A stretch of 64,000 bases of DNA from Darksidea phi (Eukaryota; Ascomycota; Dothideomycetes; Pleosporales; Lentitheciaceae), in contig JASJFT010000072.1 in assembly GCA_030770425.1 (NCBI GenBank), positions 1-64,000 on the forward strand. The letters run 5' to 3'. The notes beneath the pieces are model-generated. The model ran no database searches. It was not told where the DNA came from and worked only from the letters and a program-made list of their open reading frames with translations. The first letter of the stretch is position 1, and the number at the start of each line of letters is the position of its first letter. The translations under genes were made by a program, and so were the position numbers. This document shows, piece by piece, positions 15,105 to 26,290 of this stretch.

Positions 15105-15817
15105 CTAGTATTAGTTTATAATACTATTATTACTTACCCTAATTACTTCGTCCGATATACTATTATATTATTCTAAGTCTATATATATTTATTTATAGTA
15201 TCTAGTATTTATTATATCTAGGTATTATTAATTAAGTCTTAAGGTTATAGTAAAACTTCTAATTCCGTCGTCTCTTTTATCTAACTCTTCTCTTTACTCT
15301 AGTCTAATAGACTATTAGAAGCCCTATAGACGTCGCTAAAACTATAGTATATAGGTATATTAGAGATAGAGTAGTAGAGCTTATAACCCGTAGTTAAAAG
15401 AATAGAAGAGAAGGGTTAATAGAATAGACGGCTAAATAATTAATTAATTAAACTATTTCTTCTATCTACTATATATTAGGATGGATAATAAACTCTAGCT
15501 AAAGATACTCCTAGATAATAACCCTTCGGAGCCTAGTCTAATATTTCGCCGCTTACCTAAGCCTTTAACGCTCGATCGGAAGGCTCCCTTTACTACTATA
15601 CTATAATAGTAAAAGTATTAGCTCTCTATATATTAATTAATATTAACGACGAGGATAATAAGTTATTATTATTTAAGAGTAATTAGTTATAATCTAGGCT
15701 TATAACTATTATAGTAATTTTAGTATAAATTACTATAGTACGTAGTTTCTAAAAGTAAAAGCTCTAATTTCTATAAGTTAAAAAAGACGGTATTTTATAT
15801 ATAGAAACGACCCCTAA
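15105..15817. other. RIP-type AT-rich flank, no gene
   Basis: This continues the AT-rich, CpA/TpG-depleted composition without a readable domain. It ends abruptly at about 15.82 kb, where normal dinucleotide use resumes (CTGTACCTTAACACCAATAC). It is probably the edge of another destroyed repeat. I see no coding region here. Confidence 0.6.
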
Positions 15818-15840
15818 CTGTACCTTAACACCAATACTAC

Positions 15841-15867
15841 TGGACTCTGTTGGACTCTGTTGGATCA
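15841..15867. repeat. Tandem direct repeat at the AT/GC boundary
   Basis: The ten-base unit TGGACTCTGT occurs twice in a row followed by a partial third TGGA. It sits a few bases inside the GC-normal side of the isochore border, so it may mark an insertion or rearrangement junction. Confidence 0.6.
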
Positions 15868-15959
15868 CGAGATTCAGCAAATAGCCGTTAGTACTAGGCT
15901 AATCCTTGCGCCTAGCGAAATCTCTGATCGCGCTTAGTCCCTGAGCCGTCTGCTCCGCG

Positions 15960-16345
15960 ACACCTTTACTACACCACCAAGACGCTGAGTGACCAAACAG
16001 ACGTCAGTTGTAAGTCTGGACCACGTGCAGCTTCTGAGTCCATTCAAATACTGACCAAGTACAGACCACGCGGCAAACACATACCTGTGGACAGTGATTG
16101 AGGCATCCGTCGGTCTCATGTGCGCGTGCTTCCCCATCATCGGTCCGCTCTTCAAGACGCTACGGACAAAGGCGATGTCCAAAGGAGGTTCAGGGGTCAG
16201 CTCGCGACAGCAAGACTCTTCCGGAACCGGCACAATCGGCAGCAAGACTATAAGAAGCAAGAAGAACTTCCAGGAACTACCAGACGAAGAACTGACCATC
16301 TTGAACAAAAGTCAAAGACCAAGGTCCGGAGATGATCATATCTGA
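15960..16345 (+). pseudogene. 3' remnant of a Pth11-like/fungal rhodopsin-fold membrane protein gene
   Basis: The plus strand reads LYYTTKTLSDQTDVS at about 15.97-16.01 kb. After a probable small intron it reads YLWTVIEASVGLMCACFPII followed by GPLFKTLRTKAMS and a polar tail, ending at a stop at 16345. This matches the last two membrane segments and cytoplasmic tail of fungal Pth11-like (Rhodopsin_fung) proteins, in which a W-x-x-(I/V)-E segment precedes a C-x-C-x-P-x-x-x-P-L-F block. Everything upstream is missing: the GC-normal sequence begins only about 140 bases earlier, at the border of the RIP-mutated block. The gene therefore appears truncated by repeat insertion or rearrangement. An intact relative lies at 23076-24467. 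The function of this fragment is presumably lost. Confidence 0.6.
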
Positions 16346-17045
16346 TGCTACGGTTCTAGGGAAAAATAAAAAGCAAGAGAAGGATTTTGAACAGAGATAC
16401 CCCATTGTGATGTGATCACAATTTGTACATATATATCATACGTACCTTGATACCAACATTCAGCAAAAAGCAGTTTGTTTGCACTTTCAGAGACTCTTCT
16501 CTGTCGCGCACGTTGTCGGTAGTAGCTGAGGACCATCACCCGTTGCTCTCTGCGCCGAACCTCACCAGACCGCCCGAGGAGCCTGCTCGGTACCATCTCG
16601 TATGTCCCGGTGCCCTGGAACCCCTCATCCCGAGTCCGCGGAGGTTGTATCTGGCATGCGCTATCGTAATTCGTATATACTATATGGCTAATCAGTGGAT
16701 GAATAGATAGCCCTTTGCGCTATTTCTCTAGTCATATTTTAGGGGCCTACAATGCATACGGATGCATGCGCTAGGGAAGTGCGAAGTGTCGCGCCGACAA
16801 TTACTAAATGGGGCTAGATCAGCGATCTCACGTGGTGGGCATGATGTGGAGCTCACCACGCGACCCCACGTTTCCACCACGGCCATCATCCTGGCAGGAC
16901 GCGTGGGGGTCATGGATTCATGACCTAGTTCGTACTGGGAGGAATATGCAGGTATGTTTGCCTCACGAATCGCCTGGGCGGTTCTGATACGTCGCATAGC
17001 CTCGATACGGTTGGAAAAGCTTTGAAGACTGAACTTGTCCCAGAC
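16346..17045. other. Intergenic, nothing recognised
   Basis: Short frames on both strands have no recognisable domain, no consistent splice sites and no coding-like composition. Confidence 0.5.
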
Positions 17046-17609
17046 ATGGCTAGTGAATGGATTGACGAACTCCAGAAGGCCACGGTATCTTTACAGAATA
17101 TTGGAAAATTGCCACGCGCGGGTCATGGACAAAATTCGGAGGGAGGCGGCAACGCTTGTATTGCTGATAAAGAAAAAGATGATTCTATGGATCTTGCTAG
17201 AGCACTTGAAAAATTGGCGCATCAAATCCGTGCACTCTCTGCGACGGGAGGTGGGGGTGATGGAGGAAAACATGGTGATACTGTGCAGAGCTCAGGAGAA
17301 GTAAGAGCTATGCCATGCGGACAACCTCGTAGCAGATCGAGCGAACCAGGAAGCATGCTACCAGCGACAAACGACCACGCGTCCGATGGCCAGGAGCTAC
17401 GCGATACATCAGAGCACAGCAGTTTCGGCCCACGTAGCGGACCCGATATCGCCGCCATCGTGGAATCGGAACAGATATACTTTGACCCGAATGAACCACC
17501 ATCCATGGTTGCAGCTGAAGCTACGTCTGATTTGGATTTCGAGGATGAAGATATGTTGCTGAATCTCGGCCTGTGGGAGGTTGGAGGCATAGGTCTCCCT
17601 GTTCTTTGA
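17046..17609 (+). CDS. Hypothetical acidic/polar protein, 187 residues
   Basis: This is an uninterrupted frame beginning at the first ATG (MASEWIDELQKATVSL). The longer frame upstream lacks an ATG, so it may instead be a terminal exon. The product is polar and Gly/Ser-rich in the middle, with a leucine-containing amphipathic stretch (DLARALEKLAHQIRAL) near residue 50 and an acidic C-terminus (DLDFEDEDMLLNLGLWEVGG) that resembles an activation-domain-like tail. I recognise no family. It sits between the truncated Pth11-like fragment and P450 A. The last point is only a compositional impression; expression is unproven. Confidence 0.4.
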   Translation: MASEWIDELQKATVSLQNIGKLPRAGHGQNSEGGGNACIADKEKDDSMDLARALEKLAHQIRALSATGGGGDGGKHGDTVQSSGEVRAMPCGQPRSRSSEPGSMLPATNDHASDGQELRDTSEHSSFGPRSGPDIAAIVESEQIYFDPNEPPSMVAAEATSDLDFEDEDMLLNLGLWEVGGIGLPVL

Positions 17610-17899
17610 ATGTGGATATTGGTAATATGAGGAAAGGAATCCATAGTGGCACCATTTCGAGTTGGGCATTTTCAAGCACCAATGCGACCGAGCTAAGAAG
17701 CAATTCCACTTCTGAGCAATCCTTCACATTCAGGCGGCTGTGTAGTCGAAGGGTTGCTTTATTGTGAGTATCGTCCGGAATTTCCAGGAACTGAAGAAGT
17801 TCTTTAAGGTCGTCGGATATTGTAAGACTTAGAAGAGCCTTGAGGGTATTCTTAAATATATTGATAGGTATTGGAAGAGGGTAAAGAATAGACATTTCG

Positions 17900-18160
17900 T
17901 CCTTCGGTGTCCAGAGTATACCTTTGACTAGGAAATATATCGCTAGTAGTTTTACTATCTTAATCTCTACTCCTATTATCGTGGCTATCGTACTCTATAT
18001 ATCGACTAGCTTTATACCTATTAGTTTTTATCTATATAGTATAAGCGCACTATATACGTACTATCGTCTTAAGTAGTTTATTCGTTAGATTATTAAAGGG
18101 TTTTGCCCATTTATATCTGGGTAGTAATATATCCTTTTCGTGTATAGGTACCTTTATAAT
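17900..18160. repeat. Small AT-rich RIP-like patch
   Basis: Composition shifts to TpA-rich, CpA/TpG-poor sequence for about 250 bases (for example cgtactctatatatcgacta), then returns to normal. It is probably a fragment of a RIP-hit repeat; no element can be named. Confidence 0.45.
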
Positions 18161-18561
18161 GCCTTCTAGCTACGAAGAAGTCCCTAGAAGCGAACGAACC
18201 TTAGAAGCATACTCTTGTACACTTGGTTTGGCAGTCAGAATCGCATATAAGGGTGATGGTGGAGTCATCGAAGTAGCTCTCGCGTCCCGCAAGAGTTTCT
18301 CTAGTGTCTTGAGGACGGTTAAAAATGGACAAAGCCCAGAGTAGGGTGGTTTCCGAGGCTTTTAGATGTTGACAGTGAAGCCAACTGACGTAGCATATGG
18401 ATTTAGCTAGGCGCATTTGATGACACACGGAGAACCAGCGGGGTAGGTAGGACGCATTACGTCAGCCGAAACTTTGGAAAAACAATGTTCCTTTCTGACT
18501 AGTAACTCGGTGGTTACATGGCGTAGCAAAAGAAACAATGCTTTAAATATTTACAAAATAG

Positions 18562-18813
18562 TTAATTATTCGAACTATTGGCATTTCCATCCGTCACAAT
18601 TTTGCGTTCCAGGTCCGCCAGCTGCAAAGAGGCCGTTGAAGCCGCGGCCACTTGATGCCCATCCGAAGTGCTGTCGGAAGCGTTGCCCCCAGTTTGACGA
18701 TTGTTGCTGTTCACCCCTCCGTTGGTGTTCCCCTGACCTGTGGAAGTAGTGTTCTCTGAGGCGGGGGAAGGATTCGACGGGTCGCTCGGCATGATGGGCA
18801 GCGATGCTGGCAA
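18562..18813 (-). CDS. Hypothetical small Asn/Ser/Gly-rich protein
   Basis: This is an 83-codon frame on the minus strand starting MPASLPIMPSDPSNPSP and rich in Asn, Ser, Thr and Gly. Its C-terminal portion (AAASTASLQLADLERKIV) could form a short helix. There is no signal peptide and no recognised domain. Low complexity makes chance coding possible. The region 18.8-19.6 kb beyond it has further short frames that I cannot support as genes. Confidence 0.3.
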   Translation of the reverse strand: MPASLPIMPSDPSNPSPASENTTSTGQGNTNGGVNSNNRQTGGNASDSTSDGHQVAAASTASLQLADLERKIVTDGNANSSNN

Positions 18814-19636
18814 TGCCGTTGAGGTGTGGAGAAACGGTTAAGATGGTCCCTGTACCAACGTGAGTATACTATTGTGAAGGGGATGTTTGCTCCAACCTAT
18901 GGTAGACACCGGCAAAACTTTGTCGGTTGTAGACGCTAGAAAAGCGCAACAGGTAGTGCTTTACTGAATGAACAATTCGAAACGACCAACAGATTGCTAA
19001 TAACGGGGTGTCATTGGGGCTCGGGGGTGGCACAAGCGGTTACCTTAGAACGTACTCTTGCTAGCGAGAGCTCTGCTGCTGGAGGAAGATGTCAACAATG
19101 GTAATAAAGACGACGGACGACGAGGTTGACGTAGTCAAAAGAAGCGTGACGGGTGGCTGATCTTTGCGGGATATGTATATCGAGGAGTGGTTTTGAGATA
19201 GAAGATGAAGAACCCGGATTGAGAATAGACTTTATACGCCTCTTCTCACCCCTTGTACCGTATGCCATGCCTTCCCGCTCTCTCGATCTGTACCCTCTGG
19301 TATTGTCGAGCGTGGCTGCAGAAGCAGCTGCATCCCCCGTGCAGATGTTCCATTGTCCACATTGCATGCTCCAAGGCCCGAAGGAGTAAAGTCACAAAAC
19401 TCATAACTGTTACAGTGAGGAATCAGGGTGAATTACTGTGAGGGAAAGAAGTGAGAACTGCGGTTGATTGTAAGAGCTCTGTATGAGAGCGGTTTATATA
19501 GAACAAAATGAGGCGTAGCAGCCAGGAGCAATCATGTGATCTGACCTGGTGTGTGAGCTAGCCTGGTATACTACTATCGCGGAAAAAGAATTGCCCAGGC
19601 TTACGCATGAAACCATGCCAGCGACGGAGTTTGATC

Positions 19637-21533
19637 TTACAAGCCAGTCCCAAGTCGCCCCTTCAGCACCAGAATAACGTCGCCATTTTTGAAGGGCAGG
19701 CTAGCCCCCGGACTCGGCTTGCTATGGTTGATCTTCGGAAAGATGGGAACATTATGCTCCCACTCATTACCATTCAACTTGTTCGTCTTCTCTATGTCAA
19801 TCCTGATGTCGAACTTGTTGATCAAGCCTGCTACTGCAAACGCGATTGCACGGCGAGCCATATTGCGACCGGGACAAAGCGTGCTACCACCACCAAAAGG
19901 CCTATAGGACTTTGAGCTGAGAAGCTTTGGAGCAGACAGGAAACGATCCGAATGGAGAACCCCGGGTTCAGCGCCCCAGACGTCGCGGTTGCGATGGAGT
20001 TGATGAAAGGGAACCTTTCTCTTGTTAGCTATCTCGTAGTTATACTATGTACTTGAGAAAAAAGAAGACGCACCATCACTCTGCTTCCGGGCTCAAGTAC
20101 CTTGCCTCCGACGAGTGTGGGTTGGACAACGTCACGAACTAGCGGGCTCGCGACCGCGAGGCGTAGAGTTTCGTTGACCAAGGAGGTGAGGTGAGGGCAG
20201 TTCTGAAAAATATATTCCTCGTCATATTGGCCATTTTTAAACGCCCCTTCCACTTCTTGCCGAATGGCAGTGAGTAGATCGTGGTCGTAGATGACATATG
20301 CGAAAACCCAAAACGCGACTTTGTAAGTGTTCCCAAGAACTCTGGCTTCCGTTAGAATTCTTATATCTTCCAATTGTAGCAGAGAAACCTACGCCCAAAA
20401 GTGTAACATGACAGTCTTGGCCATGTCTTCGATATTGACGTCTACGTCTCGCATCATCTTTTCCATTGACTTGACGAAGTAGGCGCTGTCGCTGCGCTTC
20501 TCTGCCGGGAATTGTAAATACTTGACGAAGGTGTTCACGATAGCGTCTTTTGCCTGTACCATATCACGGCTGATGATATTAGGCATTGAGAACGTCCACT
20601 TCCAGTTCGTGACTTCCCAGACCATGAAATCACGGAGCAGAAGAGGATTCGCTTCCCAAATAGACGCACCGAAGAAAGCGCTTGTTATGCCTCCATCGAA
20701 GAGGTCAACCATCAAAGCCATGAGCGAAACTGGGGTCCCATCGCTCATATCAATGCGTTGTGGGTTTTCGATTGCGGTCGCCTTGCGCTCCAGTGTATTC
20801 CATATGTATGGTATGATTTTCTTTTCGTAGAGGTCGTCGAGATGGGGTCCGGGGGTCAGTTGCCGGCGATGGTATTCGTTCGTCATGAGGGCGGGAACTA
20901 TAGGCACGGTCATATCGGCATTGTGCTTGTGGGAGGCATCTAAGGTAAAGAGTTTATCAATGCCGTCATCGGATACGCCAATCATGTAGTGCATCTCTTT
21001 GATCATGCTGTGGTATGAGATGGTCTTCGTGTTCTTGTACATGTAGGCGACGTCTTCAGGATTGGTAAGGACATAAATACGTGCTCCAGCGAGCCATACG
21101 CTGAATGGTTCTTTGCTGTCTTTGAAGAACTCCCTGAGATGGCGTGTTAATGGGCAACACTCGGGGTGGTATTTGATAGGAAACCTTGCCTTGCGCTCTC
21201 GAGTGCAGCATTGTAGTCACTGAAGAAAGTGCGGAGATGTCCTAGCGTATCTAGTAAGCATAAGACTATCATTTGAAGAGAGTCCAATTACCGATATCTA
21301 CTGAGAGTTAGTTTTCTGCAGTTTTTGCAAGAATTTCCAGTTTACTTACATGGGATCCAGTACGGCAACTCTTTCGGACGCGTAGGATGTAAGAGAGGGG
21401 ATATAGTGAATCTCCAAAATCGCCAGAGTAGTAACGCAAACGTGGAGAGGGTCGCAATGAGGAGGGAGGTCCTCTGGGGGTCAATTCCAGCATTCAGGCC
21501 ATGATATATTTGTGCTGCGAGCAATTCTGCCAT
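19637..21533 (-). CDS. Cytochrome P450 monooxygenase A
   Basis: Five exons (21533-21350, 21250-21190, 21133-20393, 20341-20074, 20014-19637) join in frame to about 543 residues, a normal length. An N-terminal membrane anchor (LLIATLSTFALLLWRFW) precedes a PYWIP hinge. The helix-I region reads AVLGNTYKVAFW, the ExxR motif is ETLR, and the heme loop is FGGGSTLCPG with the axial Cys. The style resembles CYP7/CYP8B-like fungal P450s (prostacyclin-synthase-like), ER-bound and NADPH-reductase dependent. The second intron appears to use a GC donor (AG|GCAAGG), the only junction that keeps frame. A TATATAA box lies about 110 bases upstream. It looks intact. The substrate is unknown; a role in a secondary-metabolite or peptide pathway is inferred only from neighbours such as P450 B and the FAD oxidase. 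Confidence 0.88.
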
Positions 21534-21640
21534 GACGGAGTGAATCCTGTTTGGAAAAAGTCCGTGAGCTGATGGTCTGAAAAGTATCAAAAGATGATTA
21601 GAGGGTAACTGAATACTCTTTAGAGTCTAAGTGTGACGTC

Positions 21641-21650
21641 GATTATATAA
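21641..21650 (-). promoter_or_regulatory. TATA box of P450 A
   Basis: The minus strand shows TTTATATAAT about 110 bases upstream of the chosen ATG at 21533. This spacing is typical for fungal genes and supports that start over the upstream in-frame ATG at 21590. Confidence 0.5.
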
Positions 21651-21659
21651 ATCAGAGAG

Positions 21660-23075
21660 GAGTGGCTTTCGATCAGAGCATATCGAGCTTGCGTGCTATG
21701 AACCAGAAAGTGGTTGGTATTCTACGGATTCCTCTTCCCAGGTATCCTTGCAATTGCTAGATCAGAACTGGCCGATGGTCGGACCGAGGTGTAAGACCAC
21801 GCCCCATGGGCCCTGAAACGGTTGGCTACCACGAAACCGTTCACAAGAGTCGAGGGACTGAGTTTGGAATACCCGACTGTGCCGCAATTAATCCACAGTG
21901 CAAATATAAGGCGACTACAAACCCATGTACTATGGCATCGGGCATTAGTAGTGTACATGGCTAGAGCGTACAGGGATGAGGTCAGGGTTGAGCAAACCCA
22001 CTTACCGAAAACGTTAAGCGAATCAACGAAGCGTGCTCTGTCTATTCATCACAAATAAGCCCCGTGCTTGCATTTAAAACAGATGAATAGGAGGGTTTAG
22101 GTCGCCAGCCACCGCTCCGATCATGTACACTACTTATGTCTGATACCATAGTACTGGGATCCTGAAAGTGCTGGGGCGGCCCGACCTCGGTACGGGACAA
22201 GGCGGCCTGCTGATGCAGCAGGGATCCGTAAGCGCTCGGTATGCATGTGCCTTAGCCTTACCAAAACTATCGCCTTTCCCGGGATGGTAGCCAGTGCCAT
22301 TTCAGATCAATATGAGACGCCCCTTTGCCAAGATATCAAGTCAACTTGGTGAGCCAATAGGTGCACTCATGTTCGCTGACCGGGAATAGTTACCGGGACT
22401 CTCTTCCAGAAGAGCCGATTCTTCGCCCCGCGTTGGACCCGCAATGCGCGTCTTTTGATATTAAATTCGGACTCCGAACGTCCAATCATTGTAGAATGTG
22501 CGAACAGGGCCGCTGCAAGGCTATGAGGCTCGCGTCGGCTGCTGCTCGGGGCAGGAGTGAGAGGATCGAGGGGGCAAGGGGGGGGTGTCTTTTGTGATGC
22601 GATCTTGAGGAGTTTCGGAAGAAAAGTGCGCCAGCAATCTCAGCCAAAATACTCTTCATCGGCTTCAACAATGGACCTATAGACACATCAGTCGGTTCAT
22701 TACTTATGCGCAAACAAAGTAACAGAACCACTGCCTGCTCTGCCCGCAGCTTGTTGATGAGATTAACTTGTACGACCTTAAGTGTTCACTTCGGAGTTTA
22801 GAGGCTTTGAAACAACTGTATTCAAGAAAGCTGACAGAAAAATGCAAAGCTGAACCCGCAAGACTTGTAGAGCTCCTTGCTACTTCATACTGAACGAATA
22901 CTGGATCTGTTACCCTTGGTAGTCGTACCTTCCTGGACACCCGGCCGGACGACCTATATAGCAGTCTCCTCTCTGTAGATAGGCAGCTCATCTCATACAC
23001 CAATACAATCAGTACACCCTACCTTGTGTAACAGGATCCATCCCGAAGCCTTGCATGTCCGCCTGAAGCGCAACT
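21660..23075. other. Intergenic, 1.4 kb, nothing recognised
   Basis: Several short frames exist on both strands, but none carries a motif, signal peptide or consistent splice structure. It separates two minus-strand genes, so it should contain the promoter of P450 A and the 3' region of the membrane-protein gene. Confidence 0.5.
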
Positions 23076-24467
23076 TCATACCGTTGCTGCTGTTTGATCA
23101 ACAAGATCCACCATCTCATGCTCTTGGGTAAGGTTCCGGGTGCTGGCGGTTTCCACCTCTATGTTGATGTAGCTTGTCTTGTGGATTTGGTTGCTGTCCT
23201 TCTTCCATTTGCCGCTCGGGTCGCGAGAAAATGTGCTTTGATTGCCGCTCCCGAAAAGGCTTCGGAAGGGAGTAAGCAAGGAAGATCCCCAAGTGGTCCA
23301 TGATGTCCCTTTCCCTCGAAGATACCGCCAGAAAGCTGCAGTGGAGGGCATGCAGCTACATGATATTCCTACACACATCTCCACCAAAGCCAGAAGAAGA
23401 ACGGGATACGTCCAATAAGTGTAGTCGTCGAGATGTTCGTTAAGCTTATGCTTGAATGCAATACTCATCGAGGAGGCAACGCAGGCACTACGAATTTGTT
23501 AGAAATAAAGTTAGAAGTGACAGGACGACCACGTACAGGAAGCCAGTTGCAAAGATGGCCATAACGCCGAGACGTCTCCGCATGCTGAGCTGAAGGTGCC
23601 ATACGACCGAAATAGGTAGAACAAGGATGTAACAATCCAGAAAGAGGCTTCCCGCGGCAATAGGCATGGTCATGTTGAACGATTTGGTGTAGCGCGGATT
23701 CTGGGCACCTTCCAGCCATGTTTGTCCGGGACTGGGAGCGTTGAAGTATATGCTGGCGATAATTACGGCGATGTAAAAACCCCAATTGAGGAACAAGCCG
23801 CAGTAGACTCCAAGACGTAGCCATCGTAGCGGCTTGAAGAGATCGAGGTACATGAGGAAAAATGAGGTTTTAGCAAACGCCCACACTAAGGCGGTCGGCC
23901 AATTCGCAAAAAAGGAGAACTGAATGAATTAGCCTGGAGTAGGTAGGGGAGCTGCAATCTCACAATCAAGAAGTCGTCACTCATAGTATGAGCAATCGAG
24001 ATGTCCCAAAGATGGGTAGCGAACTTCGCGCGAGTAACGCCTGTTCAACGTCAACGTTTGTAGCGAGAGCATAAAGAGTGGTCTTACCAAAAACGCAGAT
24101 TGCGTAGTACAAGCAAGTCCCAATCTAGATACTCATTAATTAAGTCCTGTTGTTGAAGAACCGGTAGTCACCTACTGCTGCTACGAGGGTTGTCCCTGCC
24201 TCCAGTTCAGTCCTTGTACAGAAAGCACTGCCCAGGAAAGAGCCACTTACAGTCATCCGCACTGGACTTCCGCTGGACCTTCAGCTTAACAAATAGTCTC
24301 ATTCCTAAGAACAGAAACATGACCACCATCGCAACTCCGCCCACAGTAATGAGAACATAGCCCTCTGAATCTGGATTTTCGAGATTGGATGTTAACCCAG
24401 CTGGCGGACTGCCGGCCGGCATTTGAGCCAGCTGCTGAGGGGTCACGTTAGCAAGGGCACCTGACAT
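23076..24467 (-). CDS. Pth11-like seven-helix membrane protein (fungal rhodopsin-fold family)
   Basis: Six exons (24467-24251, 24195-24176, 24124-24088, 24040-23964, 23919-23537, 23487-23076) join to 381 residues. The first helix is YVLITVGGVAMVVMFLFLGM, followed by a basic RKSSADDW loop, GTCLYYAICVFG, then further segments including FAKTSFFLMYLDLF and FYIAVIIASIYF. The last membrane segment (YWTYPVLLLALVEMCVGI) precedes a CSCMP block, the family signature before the cytosolic tail. The tail is polar with charged repeats. These proteins are plasma-membrane, GPCR-like or of unknown ligand; many are accessory genes in plant-associated fungi. A truncated relative sits at the AT-block border (15.96-16.35 kb). 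All six junctions fit GT-AG and keep phase, so it looks functional. Confidence 0.85.
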
Positions 24468-25338
24468 GGCTTCAAGAATCGGTTCGAAGGCGGTACGCAG
24501 AGGGTTGTCTGGGATGGCGAAGTGAATAGAAATTCATGTCTGATGTGACGAAGAAGTCGTCGCAAGTCAACTAAGATATACACCAGTACCGCAAGAACTC
24601 AGCTACCGAAGAAGCGACTAGGGACCCATACCACTCGAGAGACTGAGACTGCCGCAGCTCCTGGTTAGCGCATCCAATGATGCATTGCGCTTTTCTTGAA
24701 CAGGCTGCTGTGCCACTGGATGAGTAGATTCCAGGCTTATTCCCGGTGCGCCGACCGATGGTAGCGTAATCGCCCCCATGTGATGTGATGTGATGTGAAA
24801 TTGATTAACGTCCTACTGTATATAGCCACCTGGAGGGCATGGGGACGCGCTGGGTACGGCCGGTAGGTCGCAAGAGCGGTTCTAGCATATATGCGGACTC
24901 TACTAGGAGTCTTTCTCTGTTCCTAGCATTCATCCAAAATGAATACAAAGTGAGATAGTCGTCGTGCCACTAACATATAGTAGGATGTAAAAAGGTGGGC
25001 CTGTGGATCCCTTGTAGGTTGTCTGCTGGAGGCAGTCCTGGCGCCTAGTTGCCCTTGCCTATAGGCTAGGAGGGGCCGTAATCGCCCCGAGTGAACATGG
25101 CTTGCAGGGACTGGGATGCGGCTGAAGCGGCTAAATATGTCGCTCCAATGTGGCTTAGCGTGCTAGTCAAACGTCAATTAAGGCACCGAGTACATTTGCG
25201 CCGCATATCTCTAACCTCAAGCGCCGCCACCTGGAAGTCGCACCGACGAAAGTGTTTCCAGAATTTTTGCCATCCCTTTCCACTCCTCACTTTCCTCTCA
25301 TCGCCTCGGATTCCTGCAGATACCCAGTCTCGACAAAA
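24468..25338. other. Intergenic between divergent genes
   Basis: This 0.87-kb region lies between the membrane-protein gene (minus) and the dehydrogenase gene (plus) and is presumably a bidirectional promoter region. A short imperfect microsatellite of TGATG units (tgatgtgatgtgatgtga) lies at about 24780-24797. No gene is supported. Confidence 0.5.
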
Positions 25339-26290
25339 ATGGCTTCTCCAACGGTTCTCATCACAGGCTGCAGCGACAATGGCATCGGAAGTGCGCTAGG
25401 CAAAGTGCTGCACGACAAAGGATATCACGTTTTCGCCGCGGCCCGGAATCCAGCGAAAATGACCTGGCTGAAAGGCCTACCAAACATCACCCCCATCACC
25501 CTAGACATTACCCAAGCTGCTGATATTCAGGCCGCTCTAGAGACGGTTACAAAAACTACTGGTGGGAAACTGGATCTTCTTATCAACAATGCTGCGAGAA
25601 ATCACTTTATGCCTGTTCTGGATGAGGACTTGAACGAAGTCCGCAAGCTCTATGAAGTCAACTTTATTGCGCCACTTGCGATTACCCAGGCATTTGCTCC
25701 CCTCCTAATCGCGGTATGGAAGATACTCCCAAGAGATCTGGTACATTTTTCTGACTTGTTTTTTATACAGGCTAAAGGAATGATCACATTCATTACTTCC
25801 ATCTCCGGATATGTGAACACTCCGTGGATGGGTACGTTATTCCCCCCCTGGAGATTCGCGACGACCAATCTGACATTATAAGCGACGTATGCCGCATCAA
25901 AGAGATCCATAGAGATTGTGGCCGATACCCTCCGTCTCGAACTACAGCCGCTCGGTGTAAACGTCCTCTGTGTGGTTACCGGCGGCGTGAAATCTGCTGG
26001 TCAGACCTACTTTGATGACCTTACACTTCCCGAGGCATCACTTTACAAGAACGTTGAGAAGACTGTTATTAGTAGAGCACAAGGGCATGACGGCATGCCT
26101 AGGATGGACGCGTTGGAGTACGCCCAAGCCGTGTCTGACCAGATTGTCGCTCGCGCGAGCGGCAAGTTCTGGTATGGAGAGCACGCAGACATGGTCAAGA
26201 ATGCTACCACAGCAGTCGCTGTGCCACAGGAAGCGTTTGTAAGTTCAACATTCTAATAGCTCACACTACTGTCCACAGGCGGGCCGCTAA
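25339..26290 (+). CDS. Short-chain dehydrogenase/reductase, AYR1-like
   Basis: Four exons (25339-25713, 25771-25831, 25883-26238, 26279-26290) encode about 267 residues. The N-terminal Rossmann motif is TGCSDNGIG, followed by the dinucleotide-binding AAARN turn, the NNAA motif (LDLLINNAARN) and the catalytic S...YAASK (SISGYVN, then TYAASK). This is a classical SDR. The TGCS-x-x-GIG form and the RLELQPLGV segment resemble 1-acyldihydroxyacetone-phosphate reductase (AYR1)-type fungal SDRs, which often act as tailoring ketoreductases. The Rossmann-proximal ARNP suggests NADPH preference (inference). The last coding exon is only 12 bases (AGR then stop). The product is probably cytosolic or ER-associated. 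It could be a biosynthetic tailoring enzyme or lipid metabolic; the sequence does not decide. Confidence 0.88.

Noticed and set aside
1..15817. CRISPR-like or telomeric arrays in the AT-rich block
   Set aside because: Repetition is due to low complexity from RIP (TA-rich words), with no regular spacer/repeat pattern and no TTAGGG-type telomere units.
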